NCBI GenBank assembly: GCA_050084985.1
Contig: JBITNC010000002.1
Location: 39,432,001 to 39,496,000, forward strand
Source: Nageia nagi
Taxonomy: Eukaryota; Pinophyta
Reading direction: 5' to 3'
DNA length: 64,000 nt
Positions 47,387 to 61,475 of the stretch are shown one piece after another (position 1 is the stretch's first letter; each line of letters begins with the position of its first letter). The translations under genes and the position numbers were made by a program. The notes beneath the pieces are model-generated. The model was not told where the DNA came from, did not search any database, and saw only the letters and a list, made by a program, of their open reading frames with translations.

Positions 47387-49300
47387 TTTATTATGTTTAT
47401 ATTCTTTAAATTATGAACTCCTTGTCATAGATATTAAATTTTAATATGAGCTAAGCTTATTATTAAATTTATAAGTTGTACTTATTTAAATATGATCTTT
47501 GATGGTTGAGGTAGGTTTTCAAAATTTTCCTTTTCATTATTTAAAGGCCTCGATGATGGTGATTTAAGTAGATTGTGATAAAAAACATTAATCATTCTCT
47601 TGAAATCATTCTTCTTATAAATAGATTTTGTAAAAGTAATATCAAACTAAGAATAATCAATCTCTCTAATATCAATAAAAACTTTCTCTTAATAAAAAAT
47701 TTTAATTCTTAAAGAAAAAAAAAAGATCTTACATGACTAGGTTAACTTTTCTATGCATGGATTCAAAAATATATAAATAATATTACTTGAATATCAAAAA
47801 TATTTAACCTATTTGACAATTGAATTCTTGCTTGCTAAAGCAACTTAGTGAATTCTTCCACACATCCATTTGGATTTTATTTAATTTCATATGAATCACC
47901 CATACTAAATCTATCCATATGTTGATTTTGAAGTGGTTTATAAAGGATTCCAATAAGGTTTGAAAATTATGGATAGAATGGTTGTAAAACTATTCAACAA
48001 AATATTAAGTAGTACTTAATCATGGATAAAGGTAGTACATGATATATGTAAGGCATAAATGTGGAGAGAAAGATCTTCCTTTTCTATGAAAATGGAAAAA
48101 ATTGGGATATTTAGTTCAAAAGGGATAGGATATTATGAGATTGCATAAGATAAATGATTAGTCATCAAGGTGGCATAATTGAAGTGTTAAGTTATCAAGT
48201 TGTTAAGCATATTTCTAAGTTACTTTTTCATTTATCTAAATTTATCTTATATTATTATGAGAATGTGTAAATAGTAAATTGTATAAATAATAATATAAAC
48301 ATAAAATAATTCTACAAAGATGATATTTATTCAAATATAATGATAAATAAATGAAAAGTATGCACCTTATTATGATTAGTCCATCCTCAAGATAAGGTAG
48401 AGATATACGAAGGACTGGATCTTATTAGAGGCAAGCATGCGAATGATAATAAATCATATAGACTAACATTCATCATCTTATTTGTCTATAGCTATGGATG
48501 ATGAAGATGCACGCCATGGGTAATGTATGAACTCTATGGCGTGGATGTCGTAAAACTTGTAGAACTAAATTGTGTACAAAGTATAACATGTAATAAAAGC
48601 TTAGAGCATAATAGATTATCATATAGGTGGCATCTAGAGACATCATAATTGTAGTAGTTGATGTATGGAAAACCATATATTAGAGAGAACCAATAGGGGT
48701 TATTATGTTATGCACCTCCTTTTATACCTGCAAGGACAAAAGAGAGAGTGAGAGCTGACTTTAGAATAATAATAATCAATTCAATAGAATTATAGAATAA
48801 CATGTAATATTAATGATATTTTCAAGATAATTCTAGATATAAATATGATTAAGAGATATTAGCATTAATTAGCACATGTTTAGCATTTAATTAGCATATT
48901 ATACTTGATATTATATATATTTACATTATTTAAATATTATATAGCATAGATATTTAAAATATGATTTATTAATAAATAATCAATCATTTTTAATCATCTA
49001 CATTTTGTCCCTCTTTGGATATGTAATGAAAAACATTGAAATTGCATAATCCAAAGAATGAAAAACAAAGAAGTGTAGAAAATTTTTCAATAGAATTTTA
49101 AAAATAATTCCCTGAATGGTTTTTGAATGTCATCAACATGTTGCCTCCTTCATGCCCTCTTTTAACTTGGTTTCCCCAAGAAAGCTCCATGAATGGGGAA
49201 GCCAAGGAAAAAATATAATGTAAGATATAGCCTGTAAAACATGAAAGAAATATACCCACATAGATAATGTCTTTGAAAGGAATATAGCATTGCAAAATAA
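47387..49300. other. AT-rich spacer, no gene recognised
   Basis: Stops are frequent in all frames and no transposon domains or paired ends are visible. Short frames such as 48473-48676 minus are not supported. Confidence 0.5.
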
Positions 49301-49344
49301 CAATATGACAATCATAACATGATGGTAATAAGCATAAAATGATA

Positions 49345-49550
49345 GAACATAACAATGCATAATATAACAAAACATGATATAATACAACAAAACATTACAT
49401 AACATAATATAACATAACATAACAAAACATGACATAACATAACATAACATAACAAAACATGACATAACATAAAATAACACAACATAATATAACAAAAAAT
49501 GGCATAATATAACATGACATAACACAACATAACATAACATGACATAAAAG
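49345..49550. repeat. (ACATA)n / AACAT-type satellite
   Basis: An imperfect pentamer array of ATAACATAACAAAACATGAC kind. It creates long minus-strand frames rich in C, Y, V, M and L (49133-49567, 49312-49545), which are artefacts of the repeat. Confidence 0.9.
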
Positions 49551-50246
49551 TTTGCTTGTGTCCCCAAGAAAATTGGTTCTTTTTACCCCAAAAGCATTAG
49601 AGGATGTTCTTTTTTCGAAGCACTTCGAACTAAGATGGCGTAATTAGTTATTCAAGAGACAACAACTTCATTTTTTATCACTTTGATATTTGTACTCATG
49701 GTTTTTTGAAGACATTTGAGTAAAATATTAAAAAATGTTAGACTACTCTTGTTGCAACTCTTAGTTTATGAAGATCAAGCTGATGAGGTAAGTATATGCC
49801 CCAAGCTTGGAATATATGTTGCGATCATGTTGACCTATAATTTTGAAAATTATGCTCATATTTTGTATGGCTTAGAACCTTGGAATGTCGGTAGCACAAC
49901 ATTCATTCTTATGAAAAGTAATCATGAGATTAACATATGCAATGTTACTTTCTTATACTAGATTTTCAAAGATACAATGAACTTGAATTTTTAGATTTAA
50001 TTAGTAAAACATGCATTTTGTTTGAAAAATAAGTAATAAGAATAGCATATGCAATGTTCACTTTTTATACTAGATATTCAAAGAAATAGTGGTATTAATT
50101 CATCAATTACAATAGATTTTGCAATGAATATCATAAAGATTTTACGATGCTAATACCTTGAAGTCTGTCTTTGCATGTCGTGGGCACTTTGATTTTCAAA
50201 TAATTACCCAAACTGATCTTCTACATGATATGAATAACATGATAAC
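49551..50246. other. Spacer, nothing recognised
   Basis: One 81-residue frame (49716-49961) has no family resemblance I can name. No repeat or RNA gene is seen. Confidence 0.4.
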
Positions 50247-50399
50247 AATAACTAGTACAAAAACAACAATATATGACTAAATAAACTACTAAAAATTGTA
50301 GATAAATGACTATTTTTGATCACGTGACCATTAGTAGTTTATTGTCAGTCATTTATCTCATGACCAAATTTATGATTAAACTGTGTTAGTTATTTATTT

Positions 50400-50735
50400 G
50401 GCATTGATTTAGTCACCGATTTAATTGTTGATTTAGTCATATATTTAGTCATCGATTTAGTCATATATTTAGTCATGAATTTAGTATTATATTTAGTCAT
50501 TAATTTAATCATATATTTAGTTATTGATTTAGTCGTATATTTAGTCATTAATTTAATTGTTCATTTGGTCATATATTTAATCATTAATTTAGTTGTATAT
50601 TTACTCATGAATTTAGTAATATATTTAGTCATGAATTTAATCATATATTTAGTCATTAATTTAATCACATATTTAGTCATTGCATTCATCATATATGTAG
50701 TCATTGCATTAGTCATAAATTTAGTCATTTTTATT
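50400..50735. repeat. Subterminal TTTAGTCAT repeat array, copy 1
   Basis: More than a dozen imperfect copies of ATATATTTAGTCATTAATTT at 11-24 base periods. The 88-residue frame at 50475-50741 is a by-product of the repeat. Confidence 0.88.
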
Positions 50736-50984
50736 TATTGATTACCATTAGTTAGTAATAAATAAATTCATAAATAAATAATTTATTAAATACCATAAAT
50801 TTTATAATACAAAAATAACATAATATTAAACTTGAGCTAAAAATATCAAAGTAAATAAAAATATTAGACATTTGAACAAGATACAATAAGCTAAAATTAA
50901 AGGATTGATTCAAAATCATGATAAATAAAGGTAATGTGCAATTAAAAAATATTAATAGAAATATACATATCAAATTATAACATA

Positions 50985-51440
50985 TCAAATATCTCTAAGA
51001 GTATATATGTAAATATAATAAAAAATGTCAAAGTTGTATAAGATTTCCAACTCTTTCAAAAACACCTTTATAATCAAAATCCCTAAATAATAAAAATAAA
51101 ATACTACATAAATTAGTGAGCCATGGTGTCTAACAACTAGTACATGATAAACATGTTGATCAACTACACAGTCATTTTTTGTAAATCCTTTAGTGACCAT
51201 CATGTGAAGATTCCCTTTTTCTCTTTCAGGTAAGTAGCTCCATCTATTTTTTCCTTTTAAGAAAGGGATACATTACTTGTAACCTTTAAAATGTTTACAT
51301 TTGCATTTCTTGTTCCTTTCAAGTTGACTCCATGTACAATTGATAGAGAGTGAATTCATCCAATGCCCACAACATCACCATCAAATGGATCTAATACCTT
51401 AACTCTATCCCCTTCTTTGAGTTTATCAATACTATTCTGC
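50985..51440 (-). pseudogene. CACTA-borne coding remnant, copy 1
   Basis: The minus strand reads KVLDPFDGDVVGVG, then a segment like HSLSIVHGVNLKG, NVNILKVTSNVSLS, a stop, KEKIDGATYLKEKEG, and on to about 50985. It is the same protein as at 57856-58119 in copy 2. The family is not certain; it resembles the accessory region often found after CACTA transposases in plants (DUF8039-like), which is inference. Confidence 0.5.
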
Positions 51441-51699
51441 ATAAATAAAAAAGAATAACACATTATATCAATAAGTTATGAAAGGAAACAAATATAAATA
51501 ATCATTACCATGTATGCATACTAGACACATAAGATTATGAAATCACTATTACACATTTGATTTGTTTGAACTTTATCAACAAATATTGTGTACCAATTTC
51601 ATAAGTAAAATATAATTCCTTAGAAACTATTTAAACACAATTGGCATGTCATTTCATAAATAAAATATAATTCTAAGTAAAATATAATTCCTTAGAAAC

Positions 51700-54600
51700 T
51701 ATATAATATGAAATCAACTAAAAACAATAATTTGTATTCTTTATCAAGATCAAAATTAACATCTCAACAAGAGTAATTTCAGCCATAATAATTCATATAA
51801 TGCCATAAAAAAATAATACAACCAAGAATACATGAATGATGCTAATGAAAATCATAAAGTCACAATTTTTAGTTCAAGTAGTTTCTGACAGTCAATACAT
51901 TATGCAAGTTACTACATCTTCCAACTAAATACAACTATAGGAGGAACCATGAACCATTGTACTTGATCAATATAAATGCTTTTATGAGAATTAACAAGAC
52001 TACATCATTTACAGAGTTCCTTCACATGCATCCACCATTATCTTATGGCATTGAATGGTTAATAAGGTGCATTATTGTTAAGACATCCCTTATGCTTTAA
52101 GTATGTCATCACACAATTAAACCAATTATAGTTGATTACTTAATTCAATCACATATCAGTTAATGCATGTATTACCAACAAGTGTTAATTACCATAAATG
52201 ACTCCTAACCTCCTTGCTAGGTTTATATACATGGTCTTCTTTTGTTCGTCTTACAATATCAATCATATTATTGTTTATGTTTTGATTTTTCCTTTTAGGA
52301 TCTCTAATTGGGTATAAAACATGAAACCTACCTATGGCTTCATACTTTTGGTTTAGCTTCATATACCTATACCAATCTCTTGGTATATAAAGCATGAATC
52401 AATCAACAAGTGTTATTGTTTCTAGGTGAGTTTATATACACCATGTACTCATTGTCATCTAAAACAATAATATCATCGTGTGTTATAAGGTGAATAATTT
52501 TATCTTTATGTAGAACATATTTTCATACTACTATGCAAATTCATTTGAATATTTTTATCCATCATGGAAGTAATAATCATTTAAGAAGAGATCATTTATA
52601 AGAACACTCCTTCTGTAATTAGAAGATATGCATTTATAACCCTTTGCTTAAGGAGCTCATATACTTATGTTCTTATAGTGTGAATCTTCATTAGAACCAC
52701 TTGAATCCTATAGTGAACCCTCCTTCCTTAAATCATATATTATCTTATTGATGAAAAGCGTAGAACCTACGAATATGAATTTTATGTTCTAGTAAAATAA
52801 TAGGTTTAATCTACCATAAAAATCATAGGTTTTGTTAAACTAAAACTACCCTCTAATAACATTTTCAACTATCCTAATTTCATCACAAGGAATGCAATGA
52901 TATAAAAAGAGAGTTCCATACCTTGAGTACTTAAGGTGAAATAATCAAACACATATATCATTTGCATAAAAATTCAAGGGACATAATTACAATGAAATAT
53001 CTAGAATAGTCTTAGTCATTTCTATGTAACCTTGCCATCATATATTTGCAATCCTTCTTAAATAAGATAGGATAAACCTTGTGTAATTCCAATTAGACTC
53101 ATGGAGTTTGCAAGACCTATTAGACCAACCAAGAAGTGAATTTGTAATAGAAGAGGTACTTTAGTGAAGGATTCCAAATGCATTGTTTTAGTATTCATTC
53201 CATCATGATCAGACATAGACCACATCCACAACTCAACAATGGAAAATAGGAAGACTACTAAGATAACAAATAGAATCTACATTTGATCTATTGCCATAGT
53301 TATAATAATGTGAGTTAAGTGTGGATAACCCCAACAATTTTTGATACATAAGCCTAGCTCACTTCCAATTTGTTAACTCAATATAGTTGATAATTACAAT
53401 AATAACTCCTAGTAAATAGAGATGAAAGAAGATAAGACTTCAACTAAACTTTAGACTTGTAGAATCTATTAGTCTAGCCATAGATGAAATCATATCAATT
53501 AAGTATTTGAAATTATTAGTTGTATGAAAATTTGCAAAATATATTGTAGTAGGTTGAACTATTCTTTTTGAGAGATGTGAGGCATGTATCTTATCCATGA
53601 TTCATTTATAGATTCACAACAAGAGGACAAAAAGATTACTTCTATTGGTATAAAGAGACAACTATGCCAAGCTGAAATCCAATAACTCAATTGTTAAAAA
53701 TTCTGATTTATATCCATAATCATGACTCAAGGAAATATTGAGCAATAATCTAATCTCATTATTTAAAGAATTGATAGATTCGGTGATTCTATATGCTACT
53801 AATGGCTTGGTATATAAAGTTGATTCCCAAGCATATATAGAACATAAAATGTCATGATGAAAATGTTATAAGGTATGACCCAAAAATGAATTTGATGTGT
53901 ATTCTAATGATTTTAATTCTTTGCTACAAGATGACAACTTGGAAATTACCTTATCACAACTAATAGCCTTATACATATATAACTAATCTTCTCAAGATCT
54001 AGAAGAGCCATTTCATACACAACCATCAAATCTTATTTCTGAAAACAAAGTACAATCAATTGAACACTTTTAATAAAATCCAAATTAACATAGGTTGTTA
54101 CTACTTGGTTCCCTTTCTCAATAAAGAATACAATATTCTACATTCAAAAAGTATTTTTGAATACATTCTCAAACATGACTCTCTAAAAATCAAAGCAGTT
54201 ATCAAAAGGTGGATGGAAGTCTAGCCCTTAACACATGTTTGCAAGGATTTATTAATACTCAACAATAACATTATTGAAATCCAAAATATTTCACTTGAAC
54301 TAATATCATATTTGAAAGTGCATACTAGCTCATCAATCACTCAACCAATAATTGATCTTCTTCTATCAAAATATCAGTCTCTAGAAAGCAAAATAATAAT
54401 GAAAGGAGTGAGATTCAAAAATATCAATGAATCCATCATAACACAAAATCTATTATCAAGAGCAAATTGAAGATTAAGTCTACTAAGTATCCAACATAAT
54501 GACACCCATGCTATGGCATGCAAACATGGGGAGCCATATTACCTGAATGATTGAATGCAAATATAATAGTTGTACTTACCAATAATAACTCCATGGATTT

Positions 54601-56410
54601 GTTCACAACATCCCCCTAAAATCATGATAAATGGATTCATTCACAACAACCCCCTAAAACTAATGTCATACCATCCGATGAACTGAAATTGGATGAAATC
54701 ATATGTAATGCTATGCCATGTTATGATTATAGCTATATATCTATATACATCATCCATAATCAAATACAATAGTAATATTTACATACTATTATATCTTCAT
54801 TATATATTCTAATGAATAAAATGAGAGTCACAAGCCAATTCATAATCAAATACAACAGTAAAACATAGAGGGCATTTTGTCAAACAATTCACAAGAAACT
54901 TTAAAATGTAGCTAAATAAAATAGTCTCACAAAAATGCAAATTGCTCTTCGTCGAAGCATTAACTTACTAAAAAATTTATGGATTTTACTATACATGATG
55001 TCTACTCACAACCCTCAAAGTTTCAGACCAAACCGAGTTTGTATGAGGGAGTTATTCCCAAAATACAAATAATATATTTTTAGAAAATTATCAAGAAAAG
55101 CTACAATTTTGGAAAAGATTATTTTAACATCAAATGGGGGAAAATAAGTTTAGCACTTCTACTATTTCCTCATGAATGAAATGATAACATGTTTCAAAAA
55201 TTTTTTTTTAGATTTGACCATTATGAAATTACCCAAATCAAATGAAATGATATCTCTATGATTTGAACAATGAAACTCATGTTTTTGAAAAGGAATCACA
55301 TCCACATCATGGTGCCTCATAATTTCTTATAAGTCAACCCATTATACTATGATAATGATATGATATAGTACGTAAAACTTAAATAAATCATTTTACCCTC
55401 ATTAAATGACATTAACTAGTGATGGAATCACCTTACAACATACAACCAAAAAAATTGATCCTCCAAGATTCCCACTTTGAAAGTTTCTCCATAATTTGAT
55501 AAAGGTAGGGTTTTAATAACTATGAGGGTTTCTCTACAAATATTCCAAGTGCTTTACAACCAAAACTCCTCTACAACCAGAAGTATGGCATTTTTCATAT
55601 TTTTTCACCTTTTTATAGTGACAACCATCATTTTGATAGATCTTTATGCTAAAACGAAAAGAGGAGGGTTTATATCATGGTAGCCATGACTGCATTTCAT
55701 ATCTTTACCTTTTTTTTCTTTCTTCCCATGTGGTTTTAGAATGGGAATGTTAGGTATAGTTTATTTTTTCTTTTTTTCTAATCTCAACCTTAGATTCAAT
55801 TTTTCCCTAGATCCAACAACTATGGTAATTTCCAAACAAATAAGGTATCTTCACCATTTTCCATGTGAGTGGCATATCCAAAATGTTTTGTTATCCATGC
55901 TAGGGTAAATATTTTCATATTTTAGAGTTTAATATATTTCCATGGCCTTGCATTGTTTTTCCTTCAAAAGGAATATTTGTACTATATTGTTTACCACATG
56001 CAATAAATATGCTATGTTACTCATAAAATACACAAAACTTTTAAAGAAATAAACCATATCTTTATTTTATAGAATAAAATATGGCAATGAATCTATAGTG
56101 CTAAGATAAATATGTTTATCAATGCAATTCATCAAGTACAGTATGAGGTGGTTATGCAATAATCCCAAGTAAATTTAATATACCATGCTAAGAGTACAAA
56201 ACATGTACAAGAAAATATGCTAGGACTATTTTTCCATCAAATACAAACAAGTACAATCAAGGAAATACAAAAAATCATTAAGAGGGGAGGAGATGATCAT
56301 GACAATTACTATAACAAATTTTAAAAAATTGCTATACAAAAAAAGGGAGAAAAAATAGATTCATGACATAATAAGAGTCAAGGGACCCTACACAAACTGA
56401 TATCAAAGCA
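51700..56410. other. Interior of CACTA copy 1 without recognised genes
   Basis: Long AT-rich DNA with stops throughout. A short minus-strand frame at 52189-52395 (MLYIPRDWYRYMKLNQKYEA) could be an eroded exon, but no family is recognised. Confidence 0.45.
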
Positions 56411-56429
56411 AGTTCATTTATTAAACCAA

Positions 56430-56650
56430 TTTGGATATATGAATAAAAAATGTAAATAATAAGGAATAAATAGTAAATAATAATAAATACAAATAAATTT
56501 AATTAATGAATGTAAATAAGTAGATATAATTAATAATAAATGTATAATTAATTGGTAAGTAATAAATATAATTAAGAAATAGTAAATGTAATGTAATAAT
56601 GTGTAATAAATATAAGTAGTAAACAATAAATGTAATTAATAATTATAATA
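56430..56650. repeat. AT-rich tandem repeat (AAATGTAATTAATAATA type)
   Basis: Short imperfect units of TAATAAATGTAATTAA kind in the right part of CACTA copy 1. The minus-strand frame over it is an artefact. Confidence 0.75.
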
Positions 56651-57229
56651 TAATGTCATTTTCATTTGGGTGACTAATTTGAGTGATTAATTATTCAGTC
56701 ATTTATTTAGTCATTTTTATTTTTCTAACCTTGTAATTTTACCTGATGACTAAATTAATCATCTTTTTAGTCATTTATAATTATGAATTGCAAAAAATTA
56801 ATACAATTTGATCAGTTTTAGTCACATAGTCATATATATACCAAAATTCTACTAATAACATAAATATGATGATATTTGAGATGATACACTTTACCTATAC
56901 TTACTTGCATGGAATAGGTGATTTTGAATTATTTTCTATAACTAAATTTTTTCTATTTCTAATTTTGAGCTCTGAATTTTTACCATTTTGACCTTTGATA
57001 TCTAATTTTTATCATGGCCCTAGCTGAAAACTCACACTGCCCATAGCTGAAAATTATATTGCCCCTAATTGAAATTGATATACTAGTACAAAGGTAGCAA
57101 TATATGACTAAATAAACTCCTAAACATTGTAGATAAATGACTATTTTTGATCACGTGACCATTAGTAGTTTATTGCTGATTATTTATCTCATGACCAAAT
57201 TTATGACTAAACTATGTTAGTAATTTATT

Positions 57230-57400
57230 TGATCATTGATTTAGTCATGAATTTAGTAGTATATTTAGCTATTGATTTAATCATATATTTAGTCATTAAT
57301 TTAATCTTTTATTTAGTCATTAATTTAGTTGTATATTTAGTCATGAATATAGTCATATATTTAGTCATAAATTTAATCATTTTTATTTACTGATTACCAT
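57230..57400. repeat. Subterminal TTTAGTCAT repeat array, copy 2
   Basis: A shorter version of the array at 50400-50735, with about nine units of TATATTTAGTCAT kind. Confidence 0.88.
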
Positions 57401-57849
57401 TAGTTGGTAATAAATAAAGTCATAAAATAATTAATTTATTAAATACCATAAATTTTATAATACAAAAATAACATAATATGAAATTTGAACTAAAAAAGAT
57501 AAAACTAAATAAAAATATTACACATTCGAACAAGATACAACAAGCTAAAATTAAAAGATTGATTCAACATCATGATAAATAAAGGTAATGTGTAATTAAA
57601 AAATTATTAATAGAAATATATATATCAAATTATAAGATATCAAAGATGTCTAAGAGCGTATATGTAAATATAATAAAAAATGTCAAAGTTGTATTAAAGT
57701 TTCCAACTCTTTCAAAAACACCTTTATAATTAAAATCCCTAAACAACAAAAACAAAATACTACATAAAGTAGTGATCCATGATGTCTAACAACTAGTACA
57801 TGATAAACATATTGATCAACTGCATGGTCATTTTTTGCAAATACTTAAG

Positions 57850-58119
57850 TAGCCATCATGTGAAGGTTCCCTCTTTCTCTTTCAAGCAAGTAGCTCCATC
57901 TATTTTGTCCTCATAAGAAAGGGGTACATTACTTGTAACCTTTAAAATGTTTACATTTGCATCTCTTTTTCCTTTCAAGTTGATTCCATGTACAATTGAT
58001 ATAGAGTGAATTTGTCCAATGCCTACAATATCACCATCAAATGGATCTAATACCTTAACTTTATCCTTTTCTTTGAGTTTATCAATACATTTCTTAATAA
58101 AGAAAAAAGAATAACACAT
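57850..58119 (-). pseudogene. CACTA-borne coding remnant, copy 2
   Basis: An 87-residue open frame reads KEKDKVKVLDPFDGDIVGIG, IHSISIVHGINLKGKRDA, NVNILKVTSNVPLSYEDKID and GATCLKEKEGTFT. It matches the frame in copy 1 residue by residue over most of its length. It is probably one exon of an element gene rather than a complete protein. Being better preserved than copy 1 at this place, it is the better query for identification. Confidence 0.55.
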
Positions 58120-58349
58120 TATATCAATAAGTTATGAAAGGACACAAATATAAACAATCATTACCATGCATGCATAACAGACACATAAGATTATGAGATC
58201 ATTGTTACACATTTGATTAGTTTGAACTTTATCAAAAAATATTGTCTACCAATTTCATAAGTAAAATATAGTTCCTTAGAAATTATTTAAATAAAATTGT
58301 CATGTTATTTCATAAGTAAAATATAATTCCTTAAAAACTAATATATTAC

Positions 58350-61290
58350 CTCAACACAACTATTACTGGGCTATGTAAACATATAATCTCCATTGTTAAC
58401 ATCATTCTTTCTTACTTTGCAACTATACTATTATACTAGGCTATGTAATACAAGTATATGTTATACTTTCCACATACATTAATCAAAAAGTTCCCAATGT
58501 TAATGATGATCATTACAAGCACATGAAGATAAATGTATAAATTAAGAGTAATCTTTAATTGCTTTTAATTAATACATTGATATGTAACTTCATTATCCAT
58601 AAATTGATTTCAAATAGTACAATATAAACTCTCTAATATCATCATAAATAGTTTAGAAACTCAATAAAATAAGTGACTTACAATATATAGAAGGGTCATA
58701 TGATACATCTCTCCATAGGATATTCAGCCCATGGATATAAGAATCAAGAAGGATTACATATCAAAATGAAATACATAACAAGAATATGAAATGATACATC
58801 ACTTGAATATTCAAAATTGAATTCAAACTATCTTTTGTAACCAAAAACTAACAATGCATTAAGGAGAACTAATACTTCTATGTAGAATCCCTAAAAGAAG
58901 TAGTAACAATAGATGATAAATAGTAACTATTGATCATATTGATATTCACTAGAATCATTTACATCATTACACCCATGAATCCAATACCACTATCATAATT
59001 AGCTTATGAAACACAACAACATACAAATTTACAAAATAGTATTATATATCAAATAAAAATACCATTTCCTATTTCTAATTTGGAATAACAACCATGAACA
59101 TGCAAGTGAGTTACAATAATGGGCTCAAATCAAGTTTAAAATTCCTCTCTACAACAAGAGCTATAACAAGCATGTAATCACTAAATGATAAAGTTTTAAG
59201 TGACAGAAATGGTCCAAGCTAGAAGTCTTCAACTAGGGTTCTATCTCTAAAAAAATAAATACAACTGAGTGTGAGATTTTGCAATCTTAGTGAGTTTAGG
59301 ATTCAACTAAAAATGCCAATAAATTTTTGTAAAGAATTGGAACACCATCTACATGCAAGTTAGTATCCTTGCAAAGGCATGCATACAAGGAGGACTAACA
59401 AATTAACTTCCAAAATGAAATAATAGGAATGACATGTTAGCTGAGAAGATATGATGTGGTAAAGTATGATTCTTTTATGCAAATGTGTCTAAAAATGTAA
59501 TGGAGGAAAAATATTCAAAAAAATATAGTAAGTATATCCATCCAGCCATGCAAAATGAGTATTGTAGAACTAATTTAAAAATCATACATATTCATTCAAC
59601 GTAGATGATACTAACATAAATAAATGATACATAATGCATATCCATTTCATCTTTATTTTAAACATATTTCAATTAGTTTTTGAACTAGTTTACAATTTTA
59701 ACATTCGAAAAGAAAGGTGTTGGGGATTTATTTATCATAGATACAATCTCAAATTGTACCATGATCATGGCCGCCTACATGTCCATTCCTAATGAATTCG
59801 AACCCATTCCTATAACTTGTCGAATGTATAAGAAAAATAGTCTAAATCCTCATAGGATTGTTCCATAATTATGTTTCAAAATTAAGCATGTTTTTAAAAT
59901 GCAATAATTACAAAAATGAAATGTTTCTTATTATTTTGTAATGATACTTATGCTATGGTGTTTCTTTCCAACATCAATCATTGGAAAAATTAGTCAAAAC
60001 CTAAAAACTTTCCTTAATCCTTAGCCAGATGAAACTCTTTTCTAAAATCATATGGACCCAATTTTATCCTCATTAACTTCACAAGGATAGGGTTCTAAAT
60101 CCTTAAATTGAACCTAAATAATGAGAAACTAGCATAATACAAACTCACTAGCGATTTGATGCTCATAAGCTCAAAGAAAATTTTTTAATTATGATAAGAA
60201 ATGAAACTCCAACATAGATTTAATCCAAAATAAAAGTTTGCTTGCTTGCTTTAATGATTAAATAAGTACCCATCATGAGTTTGAGCCAAGACACGAATTT
60301 GTTCTAAAAAATGCAAAAATGTCAGTCAAAGATTGAAGGGAAACTCATCCAAAATTGATTCCAAGTAGAGATGAACTAAATAAGATGATTCCCAAGTTTC
60401 CTTGTAGCCAAAATGACACTACTTAGGAAATAATCAAATAATGACACTTAGGGTTTGAGTTTTCAAACCCTTATGAATCATATTAAAGCACAAGAAAGAT
60501 CCCACAATGGGTAGATTTCATTCTCAACCTTCCCTCATGGCACCAAGATGCCCTCTCATCCCCAAAATTATGATTTTCAATGCCAAAAAAGCTCCCACAA
60601 TGTGGGTATAATAGAGTCACCATATTTTTTACACCCCCATGTAATTTGTCATGCCAAAACAATGAATGGAGTAGGAGAAATCAACTTGTAGGCTCAAAAC
60701 CCTACTCACAAACCCATCCATGGTAGCTTAAAATAGTTCATTTGGCTTCTACATTCATGGTGGCTAGGGTTTTCCTCTCATCTCTCTTTCTCCCACCTTC
60801 CAAATGTTGCAAGCCAAATGATTAGGGTTTCAATTAACATGGAGGCTTTTGTTTTTCTAATTTTGTTTTCACTTTCAAAGCTAGACACCCAATGCTTGGA
60901 GAAAAATTAAGACATTTAATTTATTCCCCTTAGGTTTAAAATAAAATTCCTTTTTCATGGTTAAAACATGCAATGCACTCCCTTATAATTTAGGGTTTAT
61001 TTATTTATTTTAAAATTTAAATCTAAAATTAAAAGACCCCTTATAATTTATTTTATTTTTGTTGATCTACCTTGACTTCTAAATGACAAGTATACGAATG
61101 GTAATATGTTTTTAAGAACCTTAGACCATGTTAATACCAAAAAACATTTACATCAAACATTTTCCTTCATTTCCTACCTTATAAACATTACCTTGGATAT
61201 TAAAGCTATTTTAAGTAAATTTTAAAACAATAAATTTGACTTTTACTATCGAAAGATATGGAAGGAGCAAAGCATAAAAAGTAGTTATGT
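58350..61290. other. Interior of CACTA copy 2 without recognised genes
   Basis: AT-rich DNA with stops in all frames; no further transposase domain could be recognised by eye. Confidence 0.45.
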
Positions 61291-61475
61291 CATGATTTTG
61301 CCTTGTGATTTTACCTGATTAATAAATTAATCATCTTTTCAGTCATTTATAATTATGAATTGCAAAAAATATAGTACAATTTGATCAATTTTAGTCATGT
61401 GACTAATAGTTTTAATCACATGACTAAAAGTTTTATTCAAATAGTCATATATCTACCAAAAGTCTACTAGTGATA

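Larger units (their letters stand above)
50250..56857 (-). mobile_element. CACTA transposon, copy 1
   Basis: The left end ACTAGTACAAAAACAACA and the right end ATTCTACTAATA match the ends of copy 2, with the first C and last G mutated. Subterminal repeats of TTTAGTCAT type fill 50400-50735 and recur, partly inverted, at 56690-56830, which is the layout of protein-binding repeats in CACTA elements. A CACGTG palindrome with flanks (GATCACGTGACCATTAG) sits near 50320. A minus-strand coding remnant lies at 50985-51440. No target duplication is recognisable. Most of the interior (51.7-56.4 kb) has no recognisable coding sequence. Confidence 0.75.
57081..61472 (-). mobile_element. CACTA transposon, copy 2, with ATA target duplication
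   Basis: The right end is TCTACTAGTG, which inverted reads CACTAGTAGA. The left end is TACTAGTACAAAGG, with the first C changed to T. Both are flanked by the same three bases, ATA (57078-57080 and 61473-61475), and 3-bp duplications are the rule for CACTA elements. It shares with copy 1 about 1.2 kb at the left (57081-58340) and the right end (about 61300-61472), including the GATCACGTGACCATTAGTAG block and TTTAGTCAT repeats. The interior is shorter than in copy 1. Confidence 0.82.

Noticed and set aside
49133-49567. Minus-strand frames rich in Cys, Tyr, Val and Leu
   Set aside because: They are translations of the AACAT-type satellite.
50475-50741. An 88-residue hydrophobic plus-strand frame
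   Set aside because: It is produced by the TTTAGTCAT subterminal repeats of the CACTA element and not by a membrane protein gene.
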